Assembly (NCBI RefSeq): GCF_031143425.1
Contig: NC_090450.1
Location: 166,463,486 to 166,527,485, forward strand
Length of the DNA stretch: 64,000 bases
From: Pleurodeles waltl
Lineage: Eukaryota; Chordata; Amphibia; Caudata; Salamandridae
Reading direction: 5' to 3'
Shown here: one piece after another, positions 32,579 to 43,878 of the stretch
Numbering within the stretch: position 1 is the stretch's first letter
How the letters are laid out: each line of letters opens with the position of its first letter
Notes under the pieces: generated by a model
Seen by the model: the letters and a program-made list of their open reading frames with translations, nothing else
What the model was told of the DNA's origin: nothing
Database searches by the model: none
Translations under genes and position numbers: made by a program

Positions 32579-33180
32579 TCAGAAATAGCTTTTAGTTTTG
32601 GTGAGTTTAACATCCACAGCCATCACAAAGGAGTTCAAAGTGTTCATGGAAAAATCCAGTCCCTCCATGAACTCAACATAAGAGTCAAGGAGCAGTTGAA
32701 GGACAAATGCAGTCCTTGACATAAGGAGGGCATTGTCTACATATAAAAGGACTGGTAGTGCCCGGGAACCCACCCAAGGGGGGGTCACCTTGTATTCTGA
32801 GCAATACTGCCTCTCGACCGTTGATATAAATGTTGAATAAGAAGAGGGGGGAGAAAGCACCCCTATCTTACTCCTCTGCCAATGGAGAATCTTGTTGTGC
32901 CATCATCCCTGAATCTAACTGAGTCAGATATGTCCAGATGGATGAATGTCAATAAAGACACCATGGCTTGCCTAACACCTAAGAAAAGAAACAGTGACCA
33001 CAGCTTTGAACAATTCACCTGATCAAAAACCAAAGAGAGGACCATAAAACCCCTCATAAAGGGTGCCCCATTTGGCCACCATGTATTTATGAATCAAATG
33101 GTGTAAATTCAAACATTGATCAATGCTACCCAGACAAGGCCTGAACCAACACAATGATATGATTGTTCCCTTTGCCCTGA
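32579..33180 (-). pseudogene. Reverse transcriptase of the decayed minus-strand LINE
   Basis: The upstream block reads VFDQVNCSKLWSLFLFLGVRQAMVSLL (33030-32960), equivalent to the KAFDxVNRxxLWxxLxxLG motif, and runs to IGRGVR where the RQGC motif would begin. After a frameshift, LLYVDNALLMSRTAFVLQLLLD (near 32740-32680) is the YADD box with Asp-Asp changed to Asp-Asn, then VKLTKTKS closes the palm. It differs clearly from the L2/CR1 LINEs here, which read DLSAAFDTV. Confidence 0.7.
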
Positions 33181-33610
33181 CAGCCTTTTTAGGACCACCT
33201 GACCTAGAACCTTAACAGTGGTGTCAAAGAGCAATATCAGTGTATAGCATTTTGGATAAGCCCAATCACTCTTTCTAAACACTTGCACAATATAGATTGA
33301 GACTAGGAACTTAAGGGGTCAAATGACACAGCAGCATTTAAGATGTTTGTCAACAAGGGCACCCAGATGGTTACTTCACTCTTAAAGAGGATGGGTGGGA
33401 GACCATCTGCACCAAGGTACCTTATGACAGTCTAATCGTCTGATAACACATGTAACTTAAGAGATAGAAAAGAAAAGGCAAGGGAAGCTAATGTCTTTCA
33501 TACCAGTCTTTGAGGTAGCTAACACTGCCCTGTCCTCAAAGGAATACATTTGGGAGAAATTATCATACCATTTATCTTCAGAAATTACATTGGCCAAATT
33601 TAGCATGGCA

Positions 33611-35050
33611 TCATCCGCTAAGAAAGGGTGATTTAGGGTGATTTAATACTCTCCAGAATGCTGCACAATCATTAGAAACACTGGTGTGAACTAGCTGATT
33701 CCAGGCATCATCCTTCAGGGGCCTCTTTCTTTCCTTCTGCATCTTCTTGTAGTGGGCTTTTAGGCACTGGGTCCCCCTATTTCTTTGACAGCATTTAAGG
33801 GTTGTCTTTATGGCATGATGGACTTCAGAACATACTTCATCAAACCACTGAGGCCTACTCAAAGCAGAAGACCTCGGCTGGGAGCAGTAAAGGCAAGTCT
33901 CACCCCTGCACAAAATGCAGAAAAAAGTAGTTCGGACGTCTGGGCTAAGGCAACTAGCTCAGGGTGCAACTGCCTGAATAGTTTCCCAGAGAATTCCTCC
34001 AAGATTATTTTGGACCACCTAGGCCTATACTGTGATCTGAAGGAGTCAGATGTTGCAGAGTTGAGGCTGATGATGGGGGACGCTGACACTGATATTTTAA
34101 AACTAACACCAAGGGGTTATGATCACTCCAACCCCTTCATTCCGTCTGGTATTCTACCAAATAACTGGAGAGTGTCAGAGAAATTAGGATATGGTCCACA
34201 GTTGATTCTGTCCCTCTTCCCCCAAATTTTTGGAATGAGTCAGAAGGTTCAACTGATCCCATGGGGAGGAAGTTAGTAGTGGGGGAATAGTTACTCAACT
34301 CCTTTCTGAAAAATAAAACAGGCTTCTGAGCAGGGGTGGATGATAAAGTCACCCATGGCCACAGTTCCGACTTTCTTGGCTAGATCAACACCTGGGGAGG
34401 CTAAGGAGTTTTGCAATTTCTCTATTTTAGAGTCTAAATTGAAAATGGAATCAGAGTGGGGATAATGACCATTGGGGTTCTAAATATTCACAATTAACAT
34501 CAAAGCTTTATCTAAAAAAGTGAGTAGAACCACCCCTACATATCAACAGTTTGTCACTACCTCATTAATTGAACAATTTAATGCTGATGAAATTAAAATA
34601 TACAACACACCCCACTCTACGGACCATGTTTATCTGTGTGTGGATGCTGGCATCAGCCCTTGCCCTCATAGACATCCAATGGGACACTTTGTTCTTGAGC
34701 TGTGAAAACCCCTCTTGAGTGTTTAATTTATTTGGGGGCATGTCCATTAGGACCACCACAAAGGGAGTGCAATCAGGTGGGAGGTCTAAGAAGTTGCCCC
34801 TGTGGGGAAAACCCCAGGGACTTGTCTCCTACGAGAGTACGGAGTGAGCCCCAGTATGGGTGCACATGGCGGTGGTATGTTGTGATTTCACAGGACGAGA
34901 TGGGAAGGACGTATTAGAATTACCCATATTAAATTTGTCAGAACTGATGTTCCTGTCAAATTGAAAACCCCCTTGTCTTATACATGGAAAGGTGGAAGCA
35001 AGACAGGTGGATGTCATCTGAACAGGTGTAGGAACCACATGTGTGGAAGG
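33611..35050 (-). pseudogene. Endonuclease and linker of the decayed minus-strand LINE
   Basis: Minus-strand blocks include MLIVNI, stop, NPNGHYPHSDS and VGTVAMGDFIIHP (about 34500-34340), matching the endonuclease INxYxPN...MGDFNIHP pattern, and DHILISLTLS (about 34185). The linker reads QYRPRWSKIILEEFSGKLFRQLHPELVALAQ (about 34030-33940) and RPQWFDEVC...CLKAHYKKMQKERKR (33850-33730). The final metal-binding Asn of GDFN is replaced by Ile. Confidence 0.6.
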
Positions 35051-35282
35051 GGGCAGTATACACTTTTATTTAGTGAGAGGCTAATGTCTTTAACGATCTT
35101 AGGTTCAGCTCTAAGCTGTAAAACCAGGCTCTAAATATCATCCAGACAGTCAGTATAAAAAATAACAGGGTCTGAACCAGCTTTCTGTTGAGCTCTAGGA
35201 CTAGTCGGATCAGTAGGAGCAGATGCATGAGTGAGTTGTGGTGATAGAGTAGCCCAGGAGTCTTGGTTGGATAATGCCATAT

Positions 35283-35600
35283 CTAATAATGGGCCATTGG
35301 CGATGGTAGGTGAAAGTGGAATAGGTGCAATAACAGTATCCAGAGGCCCTGACTGTTTCTCCAAGCTAATGGCAGGACCGGGGGGTCTCTCAATGTATTG
35401 CCCTTCTCTTTGTAGAACTGGGTGATCTTAGTTTTTGTTCTTCTGAGTGCAGGCATTGTAGGGATAGGTCTCCCACTACTAAGCATATCCCCATCCTCAA
35501 CAATAACTTGAAGAGCATAGTTCTCTGCTGTATTGTACCTTGTGGATTTGGGCTCCTTCCCAACACCTAAGGAATTGTTGGTTATGCTCTGTTTGCCCAT
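35283..35600 (-). pseudogene. Possible ORF1-like fragment upstream of the decayed LINE
   Basis: A minus-strand frame with an internal MGKQSITNNSLGVGKEPK start, a charged middle (RRTKTKITQFYKEKG) and a following Pro-rich stretch (35131-35364). Its position 5' of the endonuclease fits an ORF1 protein, but no zinc knuckle or RRM motif is visible. Confidence 0.3.
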
Positions 35601-35779
35601 GGCACTTAAAGGAGGCACAGTTAATGGACAGGGACAAAGACAAGCCACACAATGCCAATCAGTCAATCAGACAAGCCAAGGATGCTGAAAATGAAAATGT
35701 ATTCTGATTGGAGAGACAGAACCACACAAATGAGCTTACTAGCAAATGATCAGCTGATGTACCAAGCAGAGCCAAGGGG

Positions 35780-36340
35780 ATGTGGCCCTGCCTCTTCCTG
35801 GTGCTGAAGGGTGCAGGTTGGGCCTGCCCTTGACTCAGGCTTTGCCCGGGCCCTGCCCTCCCGCCTCTTGTGGAGCAGGATGGCAGAGGTGCTTTCAGCG
35901 CTGAAGAGGGGGCCCATCCCGTTGGTCACCGGGCTGCACTTGATTTTGACATTCATTTGGTTATTTATGAATAAACAGAGCAATTTTGTTGGATAACATA
36001 ATGAGTGGATCTGGTCTGGTGTACATACAGATAAAAAGAAACACACCAATTCATTGATATTTTACTGCATATTGTTCAGCTTTTAGCGCTGAAGAGGAGG
36101 CTGCAGCCCTTGGTCACGGGCTGCAGCCATGGATCCTGGTGCATGATCTGTTGGAGAATGGAGTCCCCAGGCAGTATATCTCCTGAGGAGCAGGATGGAA
36201 AGGTATTTTAGTGCTGGAGAGGAGGCCCCACTGCCTAGGTCATCAGGAGGCATCCTTGCCACCTGGCATGTGTTTTGTTGGGGGATGGAATCCCCATGCA
36301 CTGGGGAAGTCCAGAGGGCTGATGACCTCAAAACCCCTCA
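35780..36340. repeat. Short imperfect direct repeats
   Basis: A GGAGCAGGATGG...TTTCAGCGCTGAAGAGG-type unit occurs near 35872-35910, in part near 36080-36100, and again near 36189-36225. No terminal repeats or coding sequence recognised. Confidence 0.45.
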
Positions 36341-36439
36341 GCAATACAATATAGAAATAGAACTCTGGGACATCTATCACATGGAAAACATGTGCTACTT
36401 TAAGTTGTGCTGAGGAAACAAAAGTGTTGCATGAATAGC

Positions 36440-36860
36440 TTCAATAAGACTCAGCTGTTGCTAATTACTTTGGGCCACAATCATGTCCATTTGTTCTGCT
36501 CACTTTGCCACCTCAGACAGGAACCAGCCATAACATTTTTTGTCTTGCCTCTGCTCCAAAAGGAATAGTCCTGCCAAACTGCCCAGCCAGCTTCACTTGG
36601 AAAAAACTCAACCCGAAGTATTTTCAGTCCACTTTGGCCTCATCACTATAGTGCAACTCGAGTACTGTGTCAGTGAAAGCACAAAAGTGATGTCTGGACA
36701 TATCATTCACATTTGGGGTCTTGTACTGAAGAAAAAAGAAAATGATGAATAGATTGCTTGAATGGCTTCTAACCACTGGCAATTACTCTCAGCCGCATTC
36801 CCGTCCATCTTTTTTTCACCAGCTTTGCCACCTCGGACACAAACCAGCCATATGCACATT
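36440..36860. repeat. 80-bp direct repeat pair
   Basis: TTGCCACCTCAGACAGGAACCAGCCATA near 36505-36532 recurs as a close match near 36826-36852, with similar upstream sequence in both (AATTACT...TCCAT). The family is unknown. Confidence 0.5.
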
Positions 36861-37024
36861 CTTGACCATCTGTGTTGTAGAGCACAATTACTTTTTAAGG
36901 ATTCCGTTGGTTGGAAATGGGCCCAGGCATTAGAAAAGGCTGCCTCTGAAGAATAGATAGTTTCAGATCTGTCCTTGAATACTGACACATATCTCTCATT
37001 CAAGCAACTGATTGCCAGAAAGAC

Positions 37025-39687
37025 TGTGAGAAACTAGGGCTGATTGCAGAGGCCCCATAACTTTTTGCCCCCATTTTCCACTTTATGCTGGTGTTTTCCT
37101 GACTCTGATGGTGCCCTGGGTACTGCTAACCAGTCCCAAGGCCTGTGCTCTGTGTAAAATGGATATGCAAATTAGGCTAATTATAATTGGCTAAGTTAAC
37201 CTACCTATAAGTCCCTAGTATATGGTAGGGCATGTAGGTTTAGGGACCACAGCATAGGTGGTGCACACCTAGGTGCATTGCTGAGGTGCCCAGTGTCATT
37301 TTAAAAGCAAGCCTGCCTTGCTGGCTGCTTTTAAATTAAAGTTATATGCAAATTCGACTTTGGAATTAAAGGTACTAGCAAAGTCTTAAACTACCTTATT
37401 TTTACATATAAGTCACCCCTAAGGTGTGCCCTATGTGCCCCTAGGGCTGGGTGCCATGTAACTATAAGCAGGGACTTTATAAAAATAGATTTATAAGCCC
37501 TGGTGAGGTAAAAACAGCCAAATTCGTTTTTCCCTCATTGAAGTAAATGGCCTTCATAGGCTAGAATGGGCAGACTTTATTTTAAATTTTAAAGTCTCCT
37601 TAAATGTTACATACCAAGAATTTGGTATCAAATTGATTGTTGTAATAAATCCCACAACTTCCAGTTGTTGGATTTAATATAACTTGTCCAGGTAAAAAGT
37701 TTAGACTTTACCTAAAAAGTTGCCAATTTCAGCTCTGCATTGTTTTTGCTGCTGTGCTCTGATTGGCCAGCCTGCAGCAGCTTCTGCCAGGCTACTTTAA
37801 TGAGGTGTGAAGTGGCCTGGCTTCACACAAAGGAATGTGCTTGGGGGAGAGAATCTCCCCTCAGCAGATGGTGAGGCAGGAAGGGGGAGGGCTGCCAAAC
37901 TGGTCTTCAAAGGCAGAGAAGGACATCTGGAGCACCCAGCAACACCCCCACATCCTGCAACCCCAGACAGCTAGGTGCCCCCTTGATTAGATTAGGAGAG
38001 GGCAGGAGAGGGGTGTGTTTATGATTTTTAGCCACACCAGTGGGTGGGCTCAGCCAGATCTCTCCTCCAAAAATCAGATTCATCCATTTTGGATTTTTAG
38101 AGACTGTTGCCTTCTGGGATGGATTTTTGCCACACTTCCCAGGAAGTGGTCATCACAGGGGGACGACCCTGTCCCTGATTGGAGAACCAGGGCCCCCCTG
38201 CTTTTCACCCAGGAGCAAGGATAAAACTGGCAGACCTGCACCCACGCCTCAGATCCCCACCAAATTTCAAGAAGAAGGAACTACAAGGAGAAGAAGGACT
38301 GCCCTGCTGGACCCCTGGCCTGCACCTGGACCCTGCACTCAGAAGGACTGCACCAGCTGCACACTTGGGCTTCACCACAAGAAGGACTTTGCCTGGCTTC
38401 AACTGGTTCAAGGAGGGACTCCCTGTTTGCTACAGGTGAAAAATTGCTAAACCAGAGTCCCCTGCACCAACTCCTGAAGAAAGCGACCAGCTGACCACTG
38501 TCCAGTGGCCAAAAAGGAGTTTGCGCCAGGTGCATTCTGGGAGTTGAAGTCCGCACCCCCCAAGGACCATCACAGAACTTCTGGACCCTTGGGGTGAGCT
38601 GTGGACCCCAAAAGAACCTTAAAAGAACATCTGGGTGAAGCCCCAGAAGTTTGGAAAAGATTTGCGAATTTTTGGAAAAAAGCTCCAGAGAGGGACCGAC
38701 CCGCCGCGGAAATTCTAGCCGGCTTGCCTCAACCGCGACCCGGCCTGACTTCGTGGTTCGTCCCGGTAAAGAAAAACATCCAAAAAAGAGACTAAGTCCG
38801 AACGTAAAAAGTTGACCGGGACCTCCCAGCCATCTTATCTGAGAAGGGCTCCATGGACGTCGGATCAAGATCCAGGTTTACCCCGGTCGAAGGATTTTCA
38901 TCTCGAAAAAATGACTAAGTCCGAAGGTAAAAGTCTCCACCGAGGAAACCCACATCGGGTATCCGGACAAGGGCTCCAGGAGGTCGGATTCAACTGGCAG
39001 GTTCGTCCTGGTGAAGAAAAACTTCAAAATAAAGACTAAGTCAGAAGGTAACTTTTTAACCGAGGCCTCCCGCGACTTGTAGCCGAGCAGGGCTCCATCG
39101 CGGTCGGCCTGAAAGTTTGACTTTGCCCCGGTCCTGGTGCAACCAGATGACCCGATTGGCGCTTTTTGTTTCTAAGCGCTAGAAAATAATAATACTTTAA
39201 AAATTCATATCTCCGGTTCCCCTGAACCGATTTTAATCGTTTTTGTGTCATTTTAAAGATAAAAATATAAGCTATTTTTATAAATTGGTTTTGGATTTTT
39301 AAACTGTTTCCTGTGTTTTATTTAATTACTGTTGTGTGATATTTGAATGCTTTACACTTTGGGCCTGATTCTAACTTTGGAGGACGGTGTTAAACCGTCC
39401 CAAAAGTGGCGGATATACCACCTACCGTATTACGAGTTCCATAGGATATAATGGACTCGTAATACGGTAGGTGGTATATCCGCCACTTTTGGGACGGTTT
39501 AACACCGTCCTCCAAAGTTAGAATCAGGCCCTTTGTCTCCTAAGTTAAGCCTTGACGCTCGATGCCAAGCTACCAAGGGTTGAGCTGGGATTAATTTACT
39601 GAGACCTAACTGTACCTATGTGGAGGTTAGTGGCTTGTTGCTAGGTGTAGGTACCTACCTGCCCTACCAATAACCCATTTTCCAACA
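37025..39687 (+). mobile_element. Solo LTR (2.66 kb) with 5-bp target duplication
   Basis: Begins TGTGAGAAACTAGGG and ends CATTTTCCAACA, giving TGT...ACA termini. It is flanked by AAGAC at 37020-37024 and an identical AAGAC at 39688-39692. No gag-pol sequence is present, so it arose by recombination between two LTRs. Internal layout (CTATAAGTCCCTAGTATATGG, then CATATAAGTCACCCCTAAGG) resembles the LTR at 18155-20323, which suggests a Ty3/gypsy origin. Frames inside (38015-39039) are not supported as genes. Orientation is assigned only by this resemblance. Confidence 0.85.
39361..39531. mobile_element. Palindromic MITE nested in the solo LTR (171 bp)
   Basis: Starts GGGCCTGATTCTAACTTTGG and ends with its inverse; the halves are nearly identical up to the central AGTTCCATAGGATATAATGG. 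Flanked by TTT on both sides (39358-39360, 39532-39534). Same family as 25305-25484. It must have inserted after the LTR. Confidence 0.9.
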
Positions 39688-39692
39688 AAGAC

Positions 39693-40060
39693 CAAGAAAG
39701 CTTTATACCAGCTCTTTCTGATGATGAAAATGAAGCAATTTATCAAATAAGATAACTTCATAACAAGTGAACACTCTTTAGACCTCTCCAATCTAGAAGA
39801 AAGAAATCTACATTTAGAGGTCTCCCCAATATCAACTTAACACACCTGGAAGGTATCCCACATGCTGCAATACATCTTAACAATGACTTGGAGAAAATGA
39901 ACCACATGACCCTGATGTTAAAAGACTTGCCCCTTCCGGCTTGAATAATCTTCAAGACCGGATGCATACATTTAAAGCCCTCATTAACAAGACCTGACCC
40001 CAGCTTAACCTCCCAAAAAAACTAGCCATCTATGGAGAACTGTGCTACACCAGGAGCTTG
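39693..40060. other. Unassigned interval
   Basis: No gene recognised; possibly degraded LINE upstream of the next feature. Confidence 0.3.
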
Positions 40061-40240
40061 GATACCCCAGACTGGAGGCAAAACATTGCAAGAAGAAAAA
40101 AATGCCAAAAAAACAATCCTTCTCCTTTCTTGCTCCCAGGATCTTGAACTGTGTCCCTAACAACATTACAGGAGTACCGACTTTCAGGCCCACTGTTCAT
40201 CTCGATGTTGGTCTCCAGACAGGTTCACTCCCTACAATTC
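40061..40240 (+). pseudogene. LINE C-terminal remnant
   Basis: The plus strand reads KKQSFSFLAPRILNCVP (about 40099-40155) then FRPTVHLD, matching the conserved end GRSFSxLAPRLWNSLP of L2/CR1 polyproteins; LINE copy 1 has RSFSFLAAKTWNSLP there. It is followed by a short CATA microsatellite at 40249-40262. Confidence 0.5.
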
Positions 40241-40622
40241 CCAATACATGCATACATACATACAAGAAGGAAATGTTTCTTGGCAACTCCTAGGTTCTAG
40301 CGTCCATTAGAGGGCTCTCTTGCTTTTATTCTGTTCCAGGGAAAAAGGTAAGTTTCATTATATAGAAATAAACATTGTTTGGGAATGGAGGGGAAGCACA
40401 TGCCAATAGTATTAGCAAACTTTTCTTTTTGACTCAGAGATACACCCCAAATTCATGAAGATTGACCTTATTGGCCATCACCTTGGGTTTCATGTGGTAG
40501 AGATGTATCCAGTGCCCCCATTTATGATTGGAATTATAGAGATTTAAACCCTCCCATTACTGTGTCTCATCACGGTTGATGGTGTCTACAATGTACTCTC
40601 TCGGACAGAAAGGTAAGACTAT

Positions 40623-41241
40623 GGGCCTCATTCTGAGGCCAGCGGGCGGCGGTCGCCGCCCGCCTGGCAGGAACCGCCATATGGCCGCTCCGCGGTCGAA
40701 AGACCGTGTAGGCCATTCTGGCTTTCCCGCTGGGCTGGCGGGCGACCGCCAGAAGGCCGCCCGCCAGCCCAGCGGGAAACCCCTTCCCACGAGGAAGCCG
40801 GCTCCAAATGGAGCCGGCGGAGTGGGAAGGTGCGACGGGTGCAGTTGCACCCGTCGCGAATTTCAGTGTCTGCTAAGCAGACACTGAAATTCTTTGTGGG
40901 GCCCTCTTACGGGGACCCCTGCAGTGCCTATGCCATTTGCATGGGCACTGCAGGGGCCCCACGACACCCCATACCGCCATCCTGTTCCTGGCGGGCGAAC
41001 CGCCAGGAACAGGATGGCGGTATGGGGTGTCGGAATCCCCATGGCGGTGCAGCAAGCTGCGCCGCCATGGAGGATTCCTGAGGGCAGCGGAAAACCGGCG
41101 GGAGACCGCCGGTTTTCCCTTTCTGACCGCGGCCAAACCGCCGTGGTCAGAATGCCCTTGAGAGCACGGCCAGCCTGTTGGCGGTGCTCTCGTGGTCGTT
41201 GACCCTGGCGGTCAATGACCGCCAGGGTCAGAATGACCCCC
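40623..41241. mobile_element. Poly-hairpin element, copy 1 (619 bp)
   Basis: The element is a row of about 12 different, adjacent hairpins: roughly 40639-40667, 40733-40779, 40782-40830, 40832-40857, 40858-40892, 40915-40957, 40963-41031, 41032-41078, 41089-41118, 41122-41151, 41160-41191 and 41200-41230. Stems are 10-30 bp, almost all GC-rich. Termini are GGGCCTCATTCTGA and the inverse of CAGAATGACCCCC, flanked by TAT on both sides (40620-40622, 41242-41244). No protein is encoded; the frames within reflect GC content. Termini and 3-bp duplication point to Harbinger mobilisation. Confidence 0.85.
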
Positions 41242-41244
41242 TAT

Positions 41245-41932
41245 GTCCCTTCAAGGAACTCCTCTTTAAATTCACACCTTGGTCTCTTGTTTATTCTATC
41301 CCTTTGCATTTATTGAGTTTTCAAAACAGGTGATTAGGCATATGATAGTGTTCAAAGGCACGACTAATAGGCTTAATTAGTCTTTAGACCTTCCCTTAAT
41401 CCATGGTATACAACAACGATTAATAAATCTTCTGCTACAAAGTTAAGCATTGCTTAATTTATTATACAATATTTGTAGTCAAAGATGTTCTGAAATAAAC
41501 AAATCATCTCATTGGGTTGAAGGCTATCTTGATTAAGATCAGCACAGTGTCCTGCTGGATTCACAAATGTAAACTTGGTCATGAATGGATCAGACATTTC
41601 TAGATGTTGATGTTTTTTGAGCCATATATTACATTGTGTGTGGAAAGCACAACACTAATTAGGGATAAACTGCATATTCTGCAGTGAAGGAAGAGTTATT
41701 GGCTAACAACCCAGGCATCAAGGAGTGTCACCTTAGATGTGATGTTGGGGTGGCATAGGAAACATGAAAGCAGACGTAGTGTGATCTATGCCTTATCCTA
41801 AACATCGTGCAATAAAACAACAATGTTTCCATGGGTCTCTTTTTAAACCAAACCAAACCCACTATTATCTAAAAATCTTGCTCTGTTTATGTGCAGTGAA
41901 GTGCATTATTTACAGTGATCCATATACAAGAC
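41245..41932. other. Spacer between poly-hairpin copies
   Basis: A/T-rich DNA without recognised genes or repeats. The different target duplications of the two copies show independent insertions rather than a duplication of this whole segment. Confidence 0.5.
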
Positions 41933-41935
41933 TTT

Positions 41936-42522
41936 GGGGGTCATCCTAACTCTGGCGGGCGGCGGAGGCCGCCCGCCAGAGTTCCCCCTCCAGAACACCG
42001 CTCCGCGGTCCGAAGACCGCCACGGTGACTCTGTGTTTCCCGCTGGGCTGGCGGGCGACCGCCAGGAGGCCGCCCGCCAGCCCAGCGGGAAACCCCTTCC
42101 CACGAGGAAGCCAGCTCCGAATGGAGTCGGCGGAGTGGGAAGGGTGCGACGGGTGCAGTTGCACCCGTCGCGAATTTCAGTGTCTGCTAAGCAGACACTG
42201 AAATTCTTTGCGGGGCCCTCTTACGGGGGACCCTGCAGTGCCCATGCCATTGGCATGGGCACTGCAGGGGCCCCCAGGGGCTCCACGACCCCCCATACCG
42301 CCATCCTGTTCCTGGCGGCCGAACCGCCAGGAACAGGATGGCGGTATGGGGTGTCGGAATCCCCGCAGTGGAAAACCGGCGGGAGACCTCCGGTTTTCCC
42401 TTTCTGACCGCGGCCAAACCGCCGCGGTCAGAATGCCCTTGAGAGCACCGCCAGCCTGTTGGCGGTGCTCTCGCGGTCGTTGACCCTGGCGGTCAATGAC
42501 CACCAGGGTCAGAATGACCCCC
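41936..42522. mobile_element. Poly-hairpin element, copy 2 (587 bp)
   Basis: Same orientation and hairpin order as copy 1, about 90% identical by eye, flanked by TTT on both sides (41933-41935, 42523-42525). The first hairpin differs and is longer (TCTGGCGGGCGGCGGAGGCC and its inverse). The eighth hairpin of copy 1 (41032-41078) is missing apart from a short GGAATCCCC stub. Most other stems keep full pairing. Confidence 0.85.
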
Positions 42523-42525
42523 TTT

Positions 42526-43875
42526 GTTTGTTGTTGCCACAGCTATTGGATGTGGTGTGTTTCAACACAGTTGACCGATGGGGTGTATTCATCTTGCAAT
42601 TCTTGCACATTAGAGAGCATTGATCTAGATGTCGACCTTTGACATTACTCCAGTAGAGAACGTGTAACAGCTGCTCAGAGGTGATATGTCAGAAGTCATA
42701 TTTGTCCTGAAGAGACCCCCATGAAAATATCTGAGAGTAAAAACACTGACTGATTTATTGGGATTATCTGATTGTTCAAAGTACATTTAGTGCAGAAACA
42801 GATGATTGTATCTTGGACTGTATTTTTCTACTGGGAAACCCTAGACGTCCCTTGTATATATGGATCATTGTAAAATAATGCCCTTCACTGCAATTTTTGA
42901 GCACCGTGCCATTTGAACTTCACTTGATTTTGATGACTTTAATGTGGTTATTTCAGAGTAATATTGTTGGCTAACATAGAGAGTGGGGAGTGGGGTTGGC
43001 TTGGTTTCTAGATCAAAATAGACTCACTGAACCATCGCTGTTTTTTTACAAATTAGACCCCAATACGGATGTGGCTTAAGGCATTGGTCCTGTATATTTG
43101 TACAGGTTTATCCTATACATTGACAAAAACAAAAAGTTACTGGTGGTCATCTTATCGAGATGTGGAGAGTACTTCACTGTTTCTATTTGGTCTGGTAACC
43201 GATCACAATGAGTCACTTGTGTCTGGTGATTAATCAAAAATTAAGAAAAACCCTCACATGCCCACCTAGGTGTCATGCTTCCTCATCGGGTTGCCTACAT
43301 CCACCCTGAAAACCTGTTTGGCGGGATGGGCTCATCTATTGAATCAAGAGCACTTTGGCGGTGATTGTGGCCTCACCTATTGATGAGGTCATGTGGAATT
43401 AAAAATCCCTTACAGTAAAGCCCACCCTCAATGTATTATTACAGGAGTTTCACTGTAGGATGTTTAAAAACAAGAAAAGCAATACACTAGAGGGTATAAA
43501 TACTCCCTTGTTCCTGTAAACAACATGCTTCTGCTGTCTTGACAGCCCCTGAGGACCCAAGGCCTTTTTCAGGATTTAAATCCATACTGTTGCAGCTCTC
43601 ATTCACTGCATTCAAAATACAATTTACAAACATGATACTCCCAGCGGATTTGAGACAATTGCGGCTGAAGTTGTACCTCTAGTTTGGTTACTTAGTACCC
43701 TATGGAGGGGGACAGATTGCATGTCACTCATTCATCAAGGGAAACTACCGGACTGTTGCCAGAGGCAGTGGACATGGTTAAGGCAAGAGGCCTGCGTATT
43801 CCCTTGACAGGGACCAGGGTGCAGTGATATTGATCTCAGAGAAAAATTACATTGTGACTCTTGTGACAGAAGTAC
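42526..43875. other. Unassigned interval
   Basis: No gene, terminal repeat or LINE motif recognised. Confidence 0.3.
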
Positions 43876-43878
43876 TTA

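Larger units (their letters stand above)
31800..35700 (-). mobile_element. Decayed non-LTR retrotransposon, clade unresolved
   Basis: Minus-strand remains in the order expected of a LINE: an ORF1-like segment (35283-35600), endonuclease (34100-35050), linker (33611-34090), reverse transcriptase (32579-33180) and C-terminal remnant (31813-32055). Many stops and shifts are present. Neither end could be fixed. It lies in the presumed first intron of the AADAC-like gene, opposite in direction. Confidence 0.65.

Noticed and set aside
38015..39039. Frames up to 195 codons in the solo LTR
   Set aside because: Inside a non-coding LTR with exact target duplications; no protein family motif.
39361..39531. 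Possible transcription terminator or cruciform regulatory element
   Set aside because: The 3-bp target duplication and a second copy at 25305 show it is a MITE.
40557..42503. Many overlapping frames on both strands in the poly-hairpin copies
   Set aside because: GC-rich palindromes open frames symmetrically on both strands; no domain and no codon signal.
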